Part shown: piece by piece, positions 25,230 through 34,309 of the stretch
Numbering within the stretch: the stretch's first letter is position 1
Layout: each line of letters starts with the position of its first letter
Source of the DNA: an uncultured Ulvibacter sp.
GTDB lineage: Bacteria; Bacteroidota; Bacteroidia; Flavobacteriales; Flavobacteriaceae
Direction: 5' to 3'
Assembly (NCBI GenBank): GCA_938083445.1
Contig: CALKCP010000014.1
Span: forward strand, 1-64,000
DNA length: 64,000 nt
Notes under the pieces: model-generated
Seen by the model: the letters and a program-made list of their open reading frames with translations, nothing else
What the model was told of the DNA's origin: nothing
Database searches by the model: none
Translations under genes and position numbers: made by a program

Positions 25230-25793
25230 ATGAAAAATCTATTACTACTACTTGTTATTTCAATAGGCACCCTTACTATGTCAGTTGCACAAACTGAAGT
25301 TGGAAGTGTAATCTTAGACAATACTTTAAATTTTGGAAATTCAGAACTTATCCTCAACGGAGGTGGCATTCGTAAAAAGGCCATGGTCTTAAAGTTATAT
25401 TCTGGAGGATTGTACCTAGGAGAAAAGTCGAAAGATGCGGCTTCGATTATCAATGCAGATGAAACGATGGCCATTCGATTGGTTATTACCTCTTCATTTG
25501 TTTCTAGTGAGGCAATGCAAGGTGCTGTAAACGAAGGTTTTGAAGCTTCTACGGGAGGGAACACTTCGCCGATAGCTGCAGAAATTACTAAATTTATAAG
25601 TTTCTTTAATGATGAAATTGTCGAGGAAGATATGTTCGATATTACCTATCAAGACACAGGTGTTGTGGTATACAAAAACAACAAAGAGCTTGGTACTATC
25701 CCAGGATTGAATTTTAAGAAAGCACTTTTCGGAATATGGCTTGGAAATGAGCCTGCCGATGATAAGCTGAAAAAAGGAATGCTAGGTAAATAA
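25230..25793 (+). CDS. Chalcone isomerase-like exported protein
   Basis: 187 aa with a signal peptide (1-20, ending SVAQ). The mature part has the fold pattern of bacterial chalcone isomerase-like proteins: LNFGNSELILNGGGIRKKAMVLKLYSGGLYLG, then MAIRLVITSSFVSSEAMQGAVNEGFEASTGG and the C-terminal FKKALFGIWLGNEPADDKLKKGMLG. In this group the fold is thought to bind fatty acids or similar ligands; plant-type flavonoid chemistry is not expected. Third gene after nadC and yihY, ending at a strong terminator. Confidence 0.9.
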   Translation: MKNLLLLLVISIGTLTMSVAQTEVGSVILDNTLNFGNSELILNGGGIRKKAMVLKLYSGGLYLGEKSKDAASIINADETMAIRLVITSSFVSSEAMQGAVNEGFEASTGGNTSPIAAEITKFISFFNDEIVEEDMFDITYQDTGVVVYKNNKELGTIPGLNFKKALFGIWLGNEPADDKLKKGMLGK

Positions 25794-25818
25794 TAAAAAA
25801 CAATTAAATACTATCTTT

Positions 25819-25847
25819 AGGCTGTTCTTCGGAATGGCCTTTTTTTT
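25819..25847 (+). terminator. Strong terminator with a UUCG tetraloop
   Basis: AGGCTGTTC (25819-25827), loop TTCG, GAATGGCCT (25832-25840), followed by seven or more T. The 9-bp stem includes two G-U pairs and closes with the very stable C(UUCG)G tetraloop. Confidence 0.92.
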
Positions 25848-25960
25848 ATTAAAAAGGCTTCATTTATCCAGTTCAAGAGTATGATTTATGTATCGTTACT
25901 GTGCTAAAGCTAGCGTAATAAGGATTCAATTAGAAATAACAAAGCAACGAAACAATCAAT

Positions 25961-28411
25961 TTGCATTTCATAGACGTAATACTTCCAATTCCTTTAAAAC
26001 GGCAATTTACATACAGTGTAAGTAGCGATGAAGCCTCTTTGTTAAGGCAAGGAATGCGTGTTGCGGTGCCATTTGGTAAGACAAAAATATATACGGGAAT
26101 AGTATACGCAGTCTATAAGGACAATCCCCCTCCTTATGAAACCAAGCCCATTGATCAGATTCTAGATAATTATCCAATAGTAAACTCATTTCAAATAAAG
26201 CATTGGGAATGGATGGCGTCTTATTATATGTGTACTCTGGGAGAAGTAATTCGAGCAGCAGTACCCAGTGCGTTTTTGTTGGAAAGTGAAACTATTATTA
26301 TATTATCTGAAAAGAAATCAGTGTTAGAAGAAGGGCTTTCTGATGATGAGTTTTTGGTGTATGAAGCCTTGCAACAGCAATCGATGCTCCATATTAATGA
26401 TATTCGTGCGGTTTTAGACCGGAAGAATGTTGTAAAAGTACTTCATAATTTACTCCAAAAGGGGGTCGTCATGGTACAGGAAGAGCTTTATGAGCAGTAT
26501 AAGCCAAAGTTGAAGCGTTATCTTCGGTTGGCAGTTTCGTATACTTCCGAAGAAAATTTAAAAGACCTTTTAGACAAATTAAAGCGGGCGCCAAAACAAC
26601 GAGAAGTGTTAATGACTTTGTTTGTGTTATCTTCTCAAGAAAAAAAACCAGTAAGCTCTGCAGCGCTTCAGAAAAAAAGTAATGTTACCTCTTCGGTACT
26701 TAAAACGCTCATAGATAAAGGGATTTTGGAAGAATATTTTATTCAAAAAGATCGTGTAGCGTTTGAGGGTGCGGCCGGCGCAGCATTGAAAGACTTGAAT
26801 GAAGGACAAGAAACTGCGCTTTTAGAAATAAAAAAAGCATTTGAGACGCATGAAGTGACCTTGCTGCATGGTGTTACGTCTAGTGGGAAAACCGAAATTT
26901 ACGTTCGGTTGATTGAGGAAGTAATAGCGCGCGGGGAGCAAGTTTTATATATGCTTCCTGAAATTGCTATAACTACCCAACTTATTTCGCGTTTACAACA
27001 CTATTTTGGCGAAAGTGTTTCGGTGTATCATTCTAAATATTCGTTACACGAAAGAGTAGAGGTGTGGAATAACGTTATGGAATCAAAGCCAAAAGCGCAG
27101 TTAGTGATTGGGGTTCGGTCTTCCTTATTTTTACCTTTTAGCAACCTAGGATTAATCATTGTTGATGAGGAGCATGAAACGTCCTTTAAGCAGTACACTC
27201 CGTCGCCTCGTTATCAAGCCCGTGATAGTGCAATTGTGCTAGGGAGTGTCCATGGTGCTAAGCTCTTACTAGGATCTGCAACACCTTCCTTGGAGAGCTA
27301 TTATAATGCCGAATTAAATAAGTTTGGACTAGTGAAGTTGCACAAACGTTTCGGAAATGTGCAAATGCCGGATATCGAATTGGTTGATATCAAAGAGAAA
27401 TATCGTAAAAAACAAATGAAAGGTCATTTTAGCGATCGTTTAATCGAGGCAATGACTGAGGCCTTAGGGAATAATGAACAAATCATTTTGTTTCAAAATA
27501 GGCGTGGGTTTTCGCCGGTTGTTGAATGTACCACCTGCGGAATTGCTCCTCAATGTTCAAATTGTGACGTAAGTCTTACCTACCATCAATATAAAAATGA
27601 GCTTCGTTGTCATTATTGCGGGTATCATGTTGCAATGCTAGTGTCTTGTATGGCTTGTGGAAGTGAATCTTTGGATACAAAAGGATTTGGCACTGAGCAA
27701 ATAGCGCACGAGTTGGCAACCTTATTTCCAGATCATGTTACGGCTCGAATGGACCAGGATACGACGCGTGGCAAGAGGGCTTATGAAAAATTAATTGAGC
27801 GTTTAGAGAATCAAGAAATTGATATATTGGTCGGGACACAAATGATAGCGAAGGGGCTGGATTTTAGAAATATTAGTTTGGTAGGTGTTTTGAATGCCGA
27901 CAATTTGCTTAATTTCCCGGACTTTAGAGCGCACGAACGAAGCTACCAATTGTTACAACAAGTTTCAGGTAGAGCAGGGAGAACTAAAAAAAGAGGTAAG
28001 GTGTTGATTCAGACTTTCAATCCTTATCATCAAATTTTACAGCAAGTAAGTACCAACGATTACGACGGCATGTACAAGCAACAAAAGGAAGAACGGTACC
28101 AATATAAGTATCCTCCCTTTTACAGGACGATAAAGATTACGTTTAAGCACAGAAATTTTCAGAGTATGACCAACGCTTCCATATGGTTTGGCAGGGCGTT
28201 AGAATTAAAACTAAAAGAGAACGTATTGGGTCCTGAGCCTCCACCAGTTTCTCGTGTCAGAAATCAGTATATAACAAATATCCTAGTGAAAATACCAAAG
28301 AGTCAATCAATTTCGAAAACAAAGGATTATATAAATAATGTAAAACGCAGTTTTAACGCTATCAAGGAGTTCGCATCTGTGAAATTAATCATTGATGTTG
28401 ACAACTATTAA
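25961..28411 (+). CDS. priA: Primosomal protein N', replication restart helicase
   Basis: 816 aa, start at TTG; a stop codon precedes it by eight codons and no ATG lies between. PriA recognises stalled forks and reloads the replisome. N-terminal 3'-DNA-end-binding part FIDVILPIPLKRQFTYSV; Walker A GVTSSGKTEIY (about 303); DEEH box IVDEEHETSFKQY (about 400); eight cysteines for two zinc ions in CTTCGIAPQCSNC and CHYCGYHVAMLVSCMACGS (about 525-565); helicase motif GTQMIAKGLDF and QVSGRAGR. Its stop overlaps the convergent LytTR gene by 4 bp. Complete and intact. Confidence 0.97.
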   Translation: MHFIDVILPIPLKRQFTYSVSSDEASLLRQGMRVAVPFGKTKIYTGIVYAVYKDNPPPYETKPIDQILDNYPIVNSFQIKHWEWMASYYMCTLGEVIRAAVPSAFLLESETIIILSEKKSVLEEGLSDDEFLVYEALQQQSMLHINDIRAVLDRKNVVKVLHNLLQKGVVMVQEELYEQYKPKLKRYLRLAVSYTSEENLKDLLDKLKRAPKQREVLMTLFVLSSQEKKPVSSAALQKKSNVTSSVLKTLIDKGILEEYFIQKDRVAFEGAAGAALKDLNEGQETALLEIKKAFETHEVTLLHGVTSSGKTEIYVRLIEEVIARGEQVLYMLPEIAITTQLISRLQHYFGESVSVYHSKYSLHERVEVWNNVMESKPKAQLVIGVRSSLFLPFSNLGLIIVDEEHETSFKQYTPSPRYQARDSAIVLGSVHGAKLLLGSATPSLESYYNAELNKFGLVKLHKRFGNVQMPDIELVDIKEKYRKKQMKGHFSDRLIEAMTEALGNNEQIILFQNRRGFSPVVECTTCGIAPQCSNCDVSLTYHQYKNELRCHYCGYHVAMLVSCMACGSESLDTKGFGTEQIAHELATLFPDHVTARMDQDTTRGKRAYEKLIERLENQEIDILVGTQMIAKGLDFRNISLVGVLNADNLLNFPDFRAHERSYQLLQQVSGRAGRTKKRGKVLIQTFNPYHQILQQVSTNDYDGMYKQQKEERYQYKYPPFYRTIKITFKHRNFQSMTNASIWFGRALELKLKENVLGPEPPPVSRVRNQYITNILVKIPKSQSISKTKDYINNVKRSFNAIKEFASVKLIIDVDNY

Positions 28412-29121
28412 TTACGCACAGTAGCAGCTAGAGCCTCTACTAGGTCCGCTTTTCGATTACGGCTTAAAGGCAACTGCTCTTTGTCTAATTCTATCACTTT
28501 ACTGTTATATCTTTCAACTTTATCAAGATTTACAATATAAGATTTATGAATTCTTAAAAACCGTTCTGGCGGCAATAGTGCTTCGAATGCTTTCATTGTA
28601 GATAGAACAACAAAAGCATCATGTTCAGTTACCAGTTTTACATAATCACCTAAGGCCTCAATATAACGAAGCTCATTTAAAAATACTTTACGTTTTTTAA
28701 GATTGCTTTTAACAAAAATAAAATCTTCATCATCATAGCCTTCGTCGTTTTTAAGCTTATAATTGGTTATAGCCTTATGGACGGCATTTAAGAAACGTTC
28801 TTTTGAGATTGGTTTACGTAAATAATCGACGGCGTCATAATCGAACGCTTTGAACGCATATTTTGTTTTACCAGTCACAAAAATAACTTGAGGTTTCACA
28901 GTAAGACCATCCAATAAATCAAAGCCTGAAAGAATTGGCATTTCAATATCCAAAAATATAAGATCAATTTCTGATTCGGCCAAACCCATTTTGGCCTCAA
29001 TAGCATTATTATATTCGGCCACAAGATCTAAGGCGGGGTGATTTTCAATGAGTCTAACAATGGAAAGTCGTTGTAAAGTAGAATCATCTACAATAGCACA
29101 CTTAAGAATAGGTTTATCCAC
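28408..29121 (-). CDS. LytTR-type two-component response regulator
   Basis: 237 aa from GTG at 29121 (VDKPILKCAIVDD); the track starts 18 codons upstream with a hydrophobic stretch that is not part of the family. Receiver domain about 5-120 with acidic pair DD (12-13), phospho-accepting Asp58 in LIFLDIEMP, and the conserved KPI loop YLRKPIS. LytTR DNA-binding domain about 135-235 (FIFVKSNLKKRKVFLNELRYIEALGDYVKL, RFLRIHKSYIVNL). No histidine kinase lies next to it, so the partner is elsewhere. Overlaps the end of priA by 4 bp, tail to tail. Confidence 0.92.
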   Translation of the reverse strand: MDKPILKCAIVDDSTLQRLSIVRLIENHPALDLVAEYNNAIEAKMGLAESEIDLIFLDIEMPILSGFDLLDGLTVKPQVIFVTGKTKYAFKAFDYDAVDYLRKPISKERFLNAVHKAITNYKLKNDEGYDDEDFIFVKSNLKKRKVFLNELRYIEALGDYVKLVTEHDAFVVLSTMKAFEALLPPERFLRIHKSYIVNLDKVERYNSKVIELDKEQLPLSRNRKADLVEALAATVRN

Positions 29122-29251
29122 GATGAGGTTTGTTTTTGTTACAACAATTATACTCAAAAATACGATGAAATGCAACTTTTTTTAACTTTTGTCGTGAAAA
29201 TCACTCACTTTATCAAAACTTGTAAGAAATTAACTAGTTTGCTAAATAAGG

Positions 29252-29282
29252 TTTGAAAATTGTAAATAAAATGGTATTTTTG
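29252..29282 (+). promoter_or_regulatory. Promoter of the rpsF-rpsR-rplI operon
   Basis: TTTG (29252-29255), 19 bp, TATTTTTG (29275-29282): a textbook Bacteroidota promoter. The start would be near 29288. The leader then has CTCTTGGC/GCCAGAG (29287-29305), a short hairpin that could take part in S6-S18 feedback. Confidence 0.85.
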
Positions 29283-29334
29283 CACGCTCTTGGCAAGGCG
29301 CCAGAGATTATTATTTTAATTTAACAGATTTTAT

Positions 29335-29676
29335 ATGAATCATTACGAAACTGTTTTCATCTTAAATCCCGTTTTATCTGAAGAGCAGATAAAGGAAACA
29401 GTAAAGAAATACGAAGACATTCTTGTTTCTAAAGGAGCTAAGATGGTATCAAAGGAGAATTGGGGGCTAAAAAAGTTAGCCTATGCAATTCAGCACAAAA
29501 AAAGTGGTTTTTACCATTTATTCGAATTTACCACAGCTGGTGAAGGTATTAACGATCTTGAAGTAGAATTCAGAAGAGATGAGCGCGTTATGCGTTATTT
29601 AACAGTTGCTTTAGATAAGCATGCTGTTTCTTGGGCAGAAAGAAGAAGAGCAAGAGATAATAAAAAAACAGCATAA
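29335..29676 (+). CDS. rpsF: 30S ribosomal protein S6
   Basis: 113 aa. Binds 16S rRNA with S18 in the platform of the small subunit. MNHYETVFILNPVLSEEQI, then KYEDILVSKGAKMVSKENWGLKKLAYAIQHKKSGFYHLFEFT and FRRDERVMRYLTVALD are the S6 family pattern. First gene of rpsF-rpsR-rplI with 3 and 14 bp gaps; strong promoter in front. Typical length. Confidence 0.98.
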   Translation: MNHYETVFILNPVLSEEQIKETVKKYEDILVSKGAKMVSKENWGLKKLAYAIQHKKSGFYHLFEFTTAGEGINDLEVEFRRDERVMRYLTVALDKHAVSWAERRRARDNKKTA

Positions 29677-29679
29677 GCT

Positions 29680-29976
29680 ATGGCAAGTATTCAAGATCAA
29701 GCAAAAGGAAAAAAAGACGGAGAAGTTAGATATCTTACTCCTCTTAACATAGAGACAAATAAGGCAAAGAAATATTGTATGTTTCAGAAGTCTGGAATCA
29801 AATATGTTGATTATAAAGATCCAGATTTTTTAATGAGATTTATAAATGAGCAAGGTAAAATTTTACCTAGACGTCTTACTGGTACTTCATTGAAATACCA
29901 ACGAAAAGTAGCCGTAGCCGTAAAAAGAGCACGTCATTTGGCACTTATGCCATATGTAGCCGATTTATTAAAATAA
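29680..29976 (+). CDS. rpsR: 30S ribosomal protein S18
   Basis: 98 aa, about 20 residues longer at the N-terminus than E. coli S18, as usual in this phylum. Core: [56 protein letters not shown], the RNA- and S6-binding part. It lacks a full CxxC zinc motif (a single Cys at KYCMFQ). Second gene of the operon, 3 bp after rpsF. No second rpsR copy in the window. Confidence 0.98.
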   Translation: MASIQDQAKGKKDGEVRYLTPLNIETNKAKKYCMFQKSGIKYVDYKDPDFLMRFINEQGKILPRRLTGTSLKYQRKVAVAVKRARHLALMPYVADLLK

Positions 29977-29990
29977 AAACCAGATAGAAT

Positions 29991-30443
29991 ATGGAACTTA
30001 TATTAAAGAAAGACGTAGAAAATCTTGGTTTTACAGATGACTTAGTTACTGTAAAGAATGGATTTGGTAGAAACTTTTTAATTCCTCAAGGACATGCTGT
30101 TTTGGCCACTCCTTCAGCGAAAAAGGTTTTAGCAGAGACTCTAAAGCAACGTGCTTTTAAAGAGAAGAAGATAATTGGAGATGCAAAAACAGAAGCTGAA
30201 AAGTTAAATGGCTTGGAAATTAAAATTTCAGCCAAAACTGGTGAGGGAGATAAATTATTTGGATCTATCAACAATATTAATCTTGCGGAAGCATTTGAAA
30301 AAGCAGGAGTTTCTATTGATAAGAAGTTTATTACAATTGCAGGAGGTACCATAAAACGAACTGGGACTTACGAGTCAACAATTCGTTTTCACAGAGATGT
30401 AGTTGTTACTGTATCATTTGATGTAGTCGCAGAAGCGAAATAA
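29991..30443 (+). CDS. rplI: 50S ribosomal protein L9
   Basis: 150 aa, normal length. N-terminal rRNA-binding domain MELILKKDVENLGFTDDLVTVKNGFGRNFLIPQGHAVLAT, linking helix (about 42-75) and C-terminal domain with GEGDKLFGSINNINLAEAFEK. L9 sits at the base of the L1 stalk and helps keep reading frame. Last gene of the operon, ending at the hairpin at 30481. Confidence 0.98.
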   Translation: MELILKKDVENLGFTDDLVTVKNGFGRNFLIPQGHAVLATPSAKKVLAETLKQRAFKEKKIIGDAKTEAEKLNGLEIKISAKTGEGDKLFGSINNINLAEAFEKAGVSIDKKFITIAGGTIKRTGTYESTIRFHRDVVVTVSFDVVAEAK

Positions 30444-30480
30444 ATGAGATAATAGTTCATTTTAACATTAAATGTTAATA

Positions 30481-30513
30481 AAAAAAGCCACTTCAATTGA
30501 AGTGGCTTTTTTT
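30481..30513 (+). terminator. Terminator of the rpsF-rpsR-rplI operon
   Basis: AGCCACTTCAATTGAAGTGGCT (30486-30507) is a perfect palindrome preceded by A-run and followed by T-run, a strong intrinsic terminator. Confidence 0.93.
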
Positions 30514-30561
30514 ATTTTCATACTTTTAGGATAATATTAACAAACAAACAAATCAATAGTC

Positions 30562-33500
30562 ATGAAAAAACTAAGTATAATTCTATTTTCCTTTCTGCTA
30601 TTTAACTTCTTTGGCTCGGCAGTAGCCCAAACAACAACATCAAGTCTTAATGGGGTAATTTATGACGAGAACAATGTTGAATTACCCGGTGCTAATGTTA
30701 TTTTGGTCCATGAGCCAACAGGAACCAAGTATGGTGCCGCAACTAATCTTGACGGAAGATTCAACTTAGTGAACCTGCGTGTTGGGGGACCCTACACGGT
30801 AACTGTAAGCTACGTTGGGTATCAAGAACAAACTTTTTCAGACCTTTATTTGACCTTAGGGAATGCTGAAAGTCTTAGCCTAAGTTTGTTGCCTGGTTCA
30901 CAGCTTGACGAAGTTGTTATTAAAAGCAACAGAGCAAGCGCGGTTTTTGGTAGCGGACGCACTGGGGCAGAAACAAGTATTGGAAGAAGAGACCTAACAA
31001 CGTTGCCTACTATAAGCAGATCTGCGGCAGATTTCACAAGATTAGAACCAACTGCCAGTAATGGCTCATTTGGCGGTCGAAATGATCAGTTTAATAATTT
31101 TTCTTTAGACGGTGCTATTTTCAACAATCCATTTGGACTGGATGCTGCGACGCCCGGAGGACAGACAAATGCCCAACCAGTTTCCTTGGACGCAATTGAT
31201 CAAATCCAAGTCTCAACAGCGCCATATGACGTAACACAATCAGGTTTTACAGGGGCCTCTGTTAATGCGGTAACCAAAAGTGGTTCGAACGTATTTAAAG
31301 GAACTGTCTATGGATTTTTTAGAAATCAAGACCTTACTGGGTCTAAAATAAATGGCGAAAATATTTTTGTCCCTAAATTATCTCAAACACAGACTGGTTT
31401 AAGTGTCGGAGGACCTTTGGTGAAAAACAAGTTGTTTTTCTTCACCAATTTTGAACAGGATAAAAGAGAAGATTTAGGTCAATCATGGCTTCCGAATCGC
31501 GGCACGGGTGCAATTAACGAATCGCGAGTCGATGAGTCGGATTTAATTTTAGTTCAAAACACTTTACTTGGATTAGGCTATGACACAGGCGCATATGAGG
31601 GTTTTATTCACAAATCTGAATCGACAAAAGGAATTTTTAAGTTGGATTGGAATATTAATGACAAAAACCAGTTAGCGGTTATTTACAACTGGCTAAATGC
31701 CTCTCAGCAAAAACCTGCTCACCCTACGGCTCTTGGCTTTAGAGGTCCTAGCGCATCAGTACTGCAATTTGAGAACTCTGGTTATCAAATGAACAACAAA
31801 CTAAACTCGGTACAAATAGAGCTTAACTCTTCTATTTCAGATGCGGTTTCGAATAAATTTCAAGCGGGATATACTCATTTTGAAGATTTTAGAACACCTA
31901 AGTCAACACCTGCTCCTGCCATCACAATTCAGGACGGGGCTGGGTCAAATTATATTATAGCAGGTCATGAGCCATTTTCTATAAATAATGTTTTGGATCA
32001 AAAAGTTTTTCAGCTCACCAATAATTTAACCTACACCAGAGCAAATCACACATTCACTTTAGGGTTTTCATTTGAAAAGTTTGAGTTTGACAACTCTTTT
32101 AACTTAGGAACATATGGTTATGGGAATGCGAATGGTTATGTAGGAGCCTTCGGTGCTTTTGGTTCAGTTGCTGATTTTGTTGAAGCGGGGAATAATGGAT
32201 TATTAGCTGACGCCTTGGCAAATGCACAAACAGTTTTCGATGCCGATGATTGGTCCTTAGCTGAGACAAATGTTGGACAGCTTGCCTTTTATATGCAAGA
32301 TAAATGGGATGTCAATGATGACTTTAAATTGACTTTGGGCTTGAGAATGGATAAACCACTATATTTTGATTCTGATCAAAAAGCACAGGAAGTTATTGAT
32401 GGTACTGGAGATTATGTTCCAAGTACGCCATATGTAAATCCTAATACAGGTCAAGTCCAATACCTTGAAAACACGGTAATGCCGAGCACATCTTGGTTAA
32501 TATCTCCCAGAGTTGGGTTTAATTATGATGTAAATGGTGATAAAACAACGCAACTTAGAGGAGGTTCTGGTTTATTTACTGGAAGATTTCCCTTTGTTTG
32601 GCTTGGAAATCAAATAGGGAACCCCAACTGGTGGTTTCATCAAATGGTTGATCCAGATTACCAGTTCCCTCAAGTATGGAGAACAAATGTTGGTATCGAT
32701 AAAAAATATGATAATGGCTTAGTTCTTACCGCTGACTTATCATACTCAAAAGACACCAATGGTGCCCATGTCCAAAACTGGGGGTTATTGACTCCTTCAG
32801 GATCTTTATCGGGCGGACCTGATAACCGCCCAATCTATACCGCGGATGATCATGTATTAGTCGGTGGTGATGGACTCGGTTTTGGTGCACAGGCTAATGG
32901 TTATGTGTTTTCAAATTCAAACAAGGGCCGAATTTGGAACTTAGCGTTTAAAGCGCAAAAAACATTTGACAATGGGCTATATACTTCTTTAGGATATAGT
33001 TACTTAGATTCGAGAGATGTCAATTCGATTGAAGCCGAAATTACTGGTGATGCTTTTGTCTTTAATCCAGTGGTAGGCGATGCTAACGCCGATATACTTT
33101 CTTACTCTAAATACGGAGACACACATCGTTTTATTGGTGTGGCTAGTAAAAATTGGACTTATGGCGATAATGATAAATGGGGAACGACCATCACGACATT
33201 TTTTGAATACAATAGAGGAGGTCGATTCAGTTATACTTATGGTGGTGATATAAATGGGGATGGATCTGGATTAAATGACTTATTATATGTGCCAACAGCT
33301 TCTGAGATTAATCAAATGAATTTTTCTGGCCCAGGTCAAGCCCAAGCCTTTGAAGCTTTTATTGCTCAAGATGATTACCTAAGTGGACGCCGCGGAGATT
33401 ATGCCGAACGTTATGGTGCGCTATCTCCTTGGAGAGGCCGTTGGGATCTTAAAGTGTTACAAGATTATCGCATTAAGTTTGCAAATGGAAAAACCAATAC

Positions 33501-33720
33501 CATACAATTTAGTATTGACTTATTGAACCTTGGTAATTTTATCAGTTCTGATTGGGGTCTCGTTCAACAGCCAAATGCTGTTCAGCCCATTGGTGTGACG
33601 GTAGATGAGAATAGTGTCGCAGAGTATACATTTTCATCAGACTTAACAGAAACTTTTGGATACGACGCTAGCTTAATGTCACGCTGGCAGATGCAATTTG
33701 GATTGCGTTATATTTTCTAA
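30562..33720 (+). CDS. Oar-like TonB-dependent outer-membrane protein
   Basis: 1052 aa. Signal peptide 1-22 (ending AVAQ). A CarboxypepD_reg domain (about 28-115: LNGVIYDENNVELPGANVILVHEPTGTKYG), a plug domain (about 125-230) without a clear ligand motif but with FSLDGAIFNNPFGLD and PYDVTQSGFTGASVNAVTKSGSNVFKG, and a large barrel that ends in WQMQFGLRYIF. This matches the Oar group of TonB-linked proteins, named after a Myxococcus adhesion/outer-membrane protein; in flavobacteria they are abundant and their cargo is usually unknown. It is a single-gene unit behind the ribosomal operon terminator. Confidence 0.9.
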   Translation: MKKLSIILFSFLLFNFFGSAVAQTTTSSLNGVIYDENNVELPGANVILVHEPTGTKYGAATNLDGRFNLVNLRVGGPYTVTVSYVGYQEQTFSDLYLTLGNAESLSLSLLPGSQLDEVVIKSNRASAVFGSGRTGAETSIGRRDLTTLPTISRSAADFTRLEPTASNGSFGGRNDQFNNFSLDGAIFNNPFGLDAATPGGQTNAQPVSLDAIDQIQVSTAPYDVTQSGFTGASVNAVTKSGSNVFKGTVYGFFRNQDLTGSKINGENIFVPKLSQTQTGLSVGGPLVKNKLFFFTNFEQDKREDLGQSWLPNRGTGAINESRVDESDLILVQNTLLGLGYDTGAYEGFIHKSESTKGIFKLDWNINDKNQLAVIYNWLNASQQKPAHPTALGFRGPSASVLQFENSGYQMNNKLNSVQIELNSSISDAVSNKFQAGYTHFEDFRTPKSTPAPAITIQDGAGSNYIIAGHEPFSINNVLDQKVFQLTNNLTYTRANHTFTLGFSFEKFEFDNSFNLGTYGYGNANGYVGAFGAFGSVADFVEAGNNGLLADALANAQTVFDADDWSLAETNVGQLAFYMQDKWDVNDDFKLTLGLRMDKPLYFDSDQKAQEVIDGTGDYVPSTPYVNPNTGQVQYLENTVMPSTSWLISPRVGFNYDVNGDKTTQLRGGSGLFTGRFPFVWLGNQIGNPNWWFHQMVDPDYQFPQVWRTNVGIDKKYDNGLVLTADLSYSKDTNGAHVQNWGLLTPSGSLSGGPDNRPIYTADDHVLVGGDGLGFGAQANGYVFSNSNKGRIWNLAFKAQKTFDNGLYTSLGYSYLDSRDVNSIEAEITGDAFVFNPVVGDANADILSYSKYGDTHRFIGVASKNWTYGDNDKWGTTITTFFEYNRGGRFSYTYGGDINGDGSGLNDLLYVPTASEINQMNFSGPGQAQAFEAFIAQDDYLSGRRGDYAERYGALSPWRGRWDLKVLQDYRIKFANGKTNTIQFSIDLLNLGNFISSDWGLVQQPNAVQPIGVTVDENSVAEYTFSSDLTETFGYDASLMSRWQMQFGLRYIF

Positions 33721-33739
33721 AGAATCTATTAATTTATAT

Positions 33740-33774
33740 TAAATTTGCGCTCCCCTTAAAGGAGCGCATTTTTT
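33740..33774 (+). terminator. Terminator of the Oar-like gene, overlapping a promoter box and abutting the next ATG
   Basis: GCGCTCC (33747-33753), 7-nt loop, GGAGCGC (33761-33767) and ATTTTTT. Directly before it, TAAATTTG (33740-33747) fits a -7 box whose last G is the first base of the stem. The T-run ends at the ATG of DUF6495 (33775). One sequence thus seems to end one gene and start the next. Confidence 0.75.
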
Positions 33775-34242
33775 ATGAAATATACTCGTCTTACAAAAGA
33801 ACAATTTGATTCCCTCTCTCAAGAGTTTATAAATTTCCTTGCGACCCAGTCGATTACCGCAAAGGAATGGGAATCGATCAAAAAAAGTCAACCAAAAGTA
33901 GCCGAACAGGAACTCGATGTTTTTAGTGACCTGGTTTGGGAAGGGGTACTCTCCAAGGCAAAGTATCTAGAAAACACATCGAAACAACAACTCTTTTTAT
34001 TTAGAATTTTAAAAAGTGAGATGAACCTTATTGTTGTAAAAATAACCAATACAGGAGTTGATATTTCTACTAAAGAAGGATATGCGTGGTTACAGGAGAA
34101 TTTTGCTTCAGATGACGTTACTTTTTATACCGCTTCAAAAGATTTTTCTGAAGATAAAAAATTAGACATTTTTAGTTTGATTCAGCAAGGAGCAGTAATT
34201 ACGAAGGGCCAACTATATGAATTCTTTAAGGGAATCATCTAA
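33775..34242 (+). CDS. DUF6495-family protein
   Basis: 155 aa, cytosolic, no signal peptide. MKYTRLTKEQFDSLSQEFINFLATQSITAKEWESIKKSQP, then AEQELDVFSDLVWEGVLSKAKYLENTSKQQLFLFRI and FYTASKDFSEDKKLDIFSLIQQGAVITKGQLYEFFKGI are the family pattern known from flavobacteria. Function unknown; helical with no metal-binding or catalytic motif. Start ATG follows a terminator T-run directly, so a very short leader is likely. Confidence 0.8.
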   Translation: MKYTRLTKEQFDSLSQEFINFLATQSITAKEWESIKKSQPKVAEQELDVFSDLVWEGVLSKAKYLENTSKQQLFLFRILKSEMNLIVVKITNTGVDISTKEGYAWLQENFASDDVTFYTASKDFSEDKKLDIFSLIQQGAVITKGQLYEFFKGII

Positions 34243-34262
34243 GATATTTGGACTTTAAAAGA

Positions 34263-34290
34263 GTTTCTATGTACTCTAAGAACTAGAAAC
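34263..34290. terminator. Weak hairpin between convergent genes
   Basis: GTTTCTA (34263-34269) pairs with TAGAAAC (34284-34290) across a 14-nt loop, between the DUF6495 and permease genes. There is no clear T-run, so termination is uncertain. Confidence 0.35.
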
Positions 34291-34309
34291 ATAAAAGAAA
34301 TCTAATTCC

